Assembly: GCA_045105615.1 (NCBI GenBank)
Contig: JBGCDS010000026.1
Span: 62,001 to 126,000 of the forward strand
From: UBA1858 sp045105615
GTDB lineage: Bacteria; Pseudomonadota; Gammaproteobacteria; UBA4575
DNA: 64,000 bases
Reading direction: 5' to 3'
The position numbers were made by a program, and so were the translations under genes. The notes beneath the pieces were generated by a model, which was given only the letters and a program-made list of their open reading frames with translations, ran no database searches and was not told the origin of the DNA. This document shows, one piece after another, positions 62,529 to 64,000 of the stretch (its first letter is position 1; the number at the start of each line of letters is the position of its first letter).

Positions 62529-63983
62529 ATGCAACATACAGTCATCCAACGGATTTTAGGCCAGTTATTAATGGTATTTAGTGTCACGATGCTGCCACCA
62601 TTATTGGTCGGTGTGTATTACGGCGAGACTGATGTTTACAATAGTTTTGGAAATGCGTTTGTCGCCACCGTGTTAACAGGCTTTCTACTTTGGCTGCCTT
62701 ACCATAAACACCATGGTGATTTACGATTACGTGATGGTTTTATAATTGTCGTTTTATTTTGGACGGTATTAGGAATATTTGGTGCGCTACCTCTACTGCT
62801 ATCTGATGCAGTACATATATCTGTTATTGATAGTTTGTTTGAATCAATCTCGGGTTTAACCACGACTGGCGCCACAGTACTGACTCAGTTAGATACTCTT
62901 CCATACTCAATTTTATTCTACAGACAGCAACTTCAGTGGCTAGGTGGCATGGGAATTATTGTGCTAGCAGTGGCTATACTGCCAATGCTAGGTGTTGGAG
63001 GGATGCAGTTGTATCGTGCGGAAACGCCTGGGCCAGTTAAGGATAGTAAGTTAACGCCTAGAATCACTGAAACTGCAAAAGCACTTTGGTATATCTACTT
63101 ATCATTGACTATCGCATGTGCACTTACATATTGGTTTGCTGGTATGAGTATATTTGATGCAGTTAGCCATAGCTTCTCAACGATAGCGATTGGTGGATTT
63201 TCCACACATGATCAAAACATTCAATACTTTAATAGTGCGGCTATCGAGTGGGTGGCGATTGTTTTCATGTTGGCTTCAGGTGCAAATTTTGGATTACACT
63301 TCGTCGTTTGGCGTAAACGATCTATGCTCTATTACTGGCGTGATGCAGAATTTAAGATGTACATTTCAATCTTGGCTATCGTTAGTGTGGCTGCATTTAT
63401 AGTTTTGTACATGCATCAATCGAATCCGCAGTTGTTCATGCTAGCGACTAAGTCAATCTTTCAAGTAGTCTCAATGGGAACCACTACTGGCTTCACTTCT
63501 GAGAATTTCTATCTTTGGCCAACGGTGCTGCCAGTACTGTTAATCATGATTAGCTTTATTGGCGGTTGTGCAGGATCAACTGGTGGTGGTATGAAAGTGA
63601 TTCGTATATTGCTTCTATTTAAACAGGGAAAGCGTGAGATTATGCGTTTGATTCACCCTAATGCTCAATTTGCTGTAAAGATTGGTAAAAAGCCGGTAGA
63701 AAATCGAATTATAGAAGCTGTTTGGGGGTTTTTATCAGCCTATATAGCTGTATTTATTGTGATGCTATTACTATTGATGGCGACTGGAATCGACCAAGTG
63801 ACAGCCTATTCTGCGGTAGCAGCAACGTTGAATAATCTGGGCCCTGGCTTAGGCGAGGTGGCACAAAACTATTCCAGCATTAACGGGTTTAGTAAAATTG
63901 TTTTATGCTTAGGTATGCTACTTGGGCGTCTTGAAATTTTCACGCTACTAGTCATATTTACACCTGTTTTTTGGCAACGTTAA
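62529..63983 (+). CDS. trkH: Trk potassium uptake channel subunit TrkH
   Basis: Membrane potassium channel that works with TrkA. 484 residues (E. coli 483) with the four pore loops: GLTTTGATV, STIAIGGFSTHD, VVSMGTTTGFTS and AATLNNLGPGLGEV. Complete; the stop codon is 17 bases from the window end, and nothing is seen after it. Confidence 0.97.
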   Translation: MQHTVIQRILGQLLMVFSVTMLPPLLVGVYYGETDVYNSFGNAFVATVLTGFLLWLPYHKHHGDLRLRDGFIIVVLFWTVLGIFGALPLLLSDAVHISVIDSLFESISGLTTTGATVLTQLDTLPYSILFYRQQLQWLGGMGIIVLAVAILPMLGVGGMQLYRAETPGPVKDSKLTPRITETAKALWYIYLSLTIACALTYWFAGMSIFDAVSHSFSTIAIGGFSTHDQNIQYFNSAAIEWVAIVFMLASGANFGLHFVVWRKRSMLYYWRDAEFKMYISILAIVSVAAFIVLYMHQSNPQLFMLATKSIFQVVSMGTTTGFTSENFYLWPTVLPVLLIMISFIGGCAGSTGGGMKVIRILLLFKQGKREIMRLIHPNAQFAVKIGKKPVENRIIEAVWGFLSAYIAVFIVMLLLLMATGIDQVTAYSAVAATLNNLGPGLGEVAQNYSSINGFSKIVLCLGMLLGRLEIFTLLVIFTPVFWQR

Positions 63984-64000
63984 AAGTTAATGAGTACCAT

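Noticed and set aside
1..64000. Mobile elements, CRISPR arrays, tRNA or rRNA genes
   Set aside because: No transposase, integrase, regular short repeats, or cloverleaf or rRNA sequence was recognised; all gaps are short and explained as intergenic spacers.

Overview
This window is a chromosomal segment of an AT-rich gammaproteobacterium, centred on the replication origin. The gene order is the classic gammaproteobacterial one. On the minus strand lie rpmH-rnpA-yidD-yidC-mnmE-mnmG-rsmG-parA-parB, then the F1Fo ATP synthase operon atpIBEFHAGDC, then glmU-glmS. On the plus strand lie dnaA-dnaN-recF-gyrB. Two further blocks, coaBC-dut-algC-argB beside pyrE, and dprA-smg-topA-tsaC-hemF-hemB-aroE, resemble the order seen in Pseudomonas-like genomes. 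I cannot name a genus from the sequence alone. The gene set (homodimeric AceE pyruvate dehydrogenase, oxygen-dependent HemF, UbiA, proton-type ATP synthase) points to an aerobic respirer. Genes are very tightly packed: several convergent pairs share or abut their stop codons, which suggests a compact genome.

Layout: 1-3.6 kb holds aceF (cut by the window edge) and aceE. 3.7-5.2 kb holds an isolated polysaccharide exporter of the MOP family. 5.2-8.5 kb makes UDP-GlcNAc (glmS, glmU). 8.6-15.5 kb is the ATP synthase operon, with a terminator at its end and a good sigma-70 promoter in front. 15.7-23.8 kb carries chromosome partitioning (parAB), tRNA-U34 and rRNA modification, membrane insertion (yidC, yidD), RNase P protein and L34. 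24-30.2 kb carries dnaA, dnaN, recF and gyrB. The dnaA-dnaN gap contains DnaA boxes and is the best candidate for oriC. Two parS-like sites lie inside recF. 30.3-33.8 kb holds a small envelope and DNA-repair cluster with an orphan ParA ATPase. 33.9-36.2 kb holds an AmpG-like permease and a second exonuclease III homologue placed where Pseudomonas has crc. 36.2-41.5 kb holds pyrE, argB, algC, dut and coaBC. 41.6-45.2 kb holds radC, bioF, bioB and comF. 45.2-53.9 kb holds ubiA, a gamma-carbonic-anhydrase-like gene, aroE, hemB, hemF, tsaC, topA, smg and dprA. 54-64 kb holds a LysM protein, def, fmt, DUF4390, an NtrY/NtrX-like two-component pair and the potassium uptake genes trkA and trkH.

No rRNA, tRNA, CRISPR array, insertion sequence or prophage was seen, and no gap between genes exceeds about 215 bases. 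I found no accessory gene system of a new kind. The leads that deserve a second look are a 14-bp hairpin that would bury the ribosome binding site of dprA, the dnaA-dnaN origin region with parS-like sites inside recF, an NtrX-like regulator whose ATPase motifs have decayed, a Crc-locus exonuclease homologue that keeps all catalytic residues, and the orphan ParA gene.
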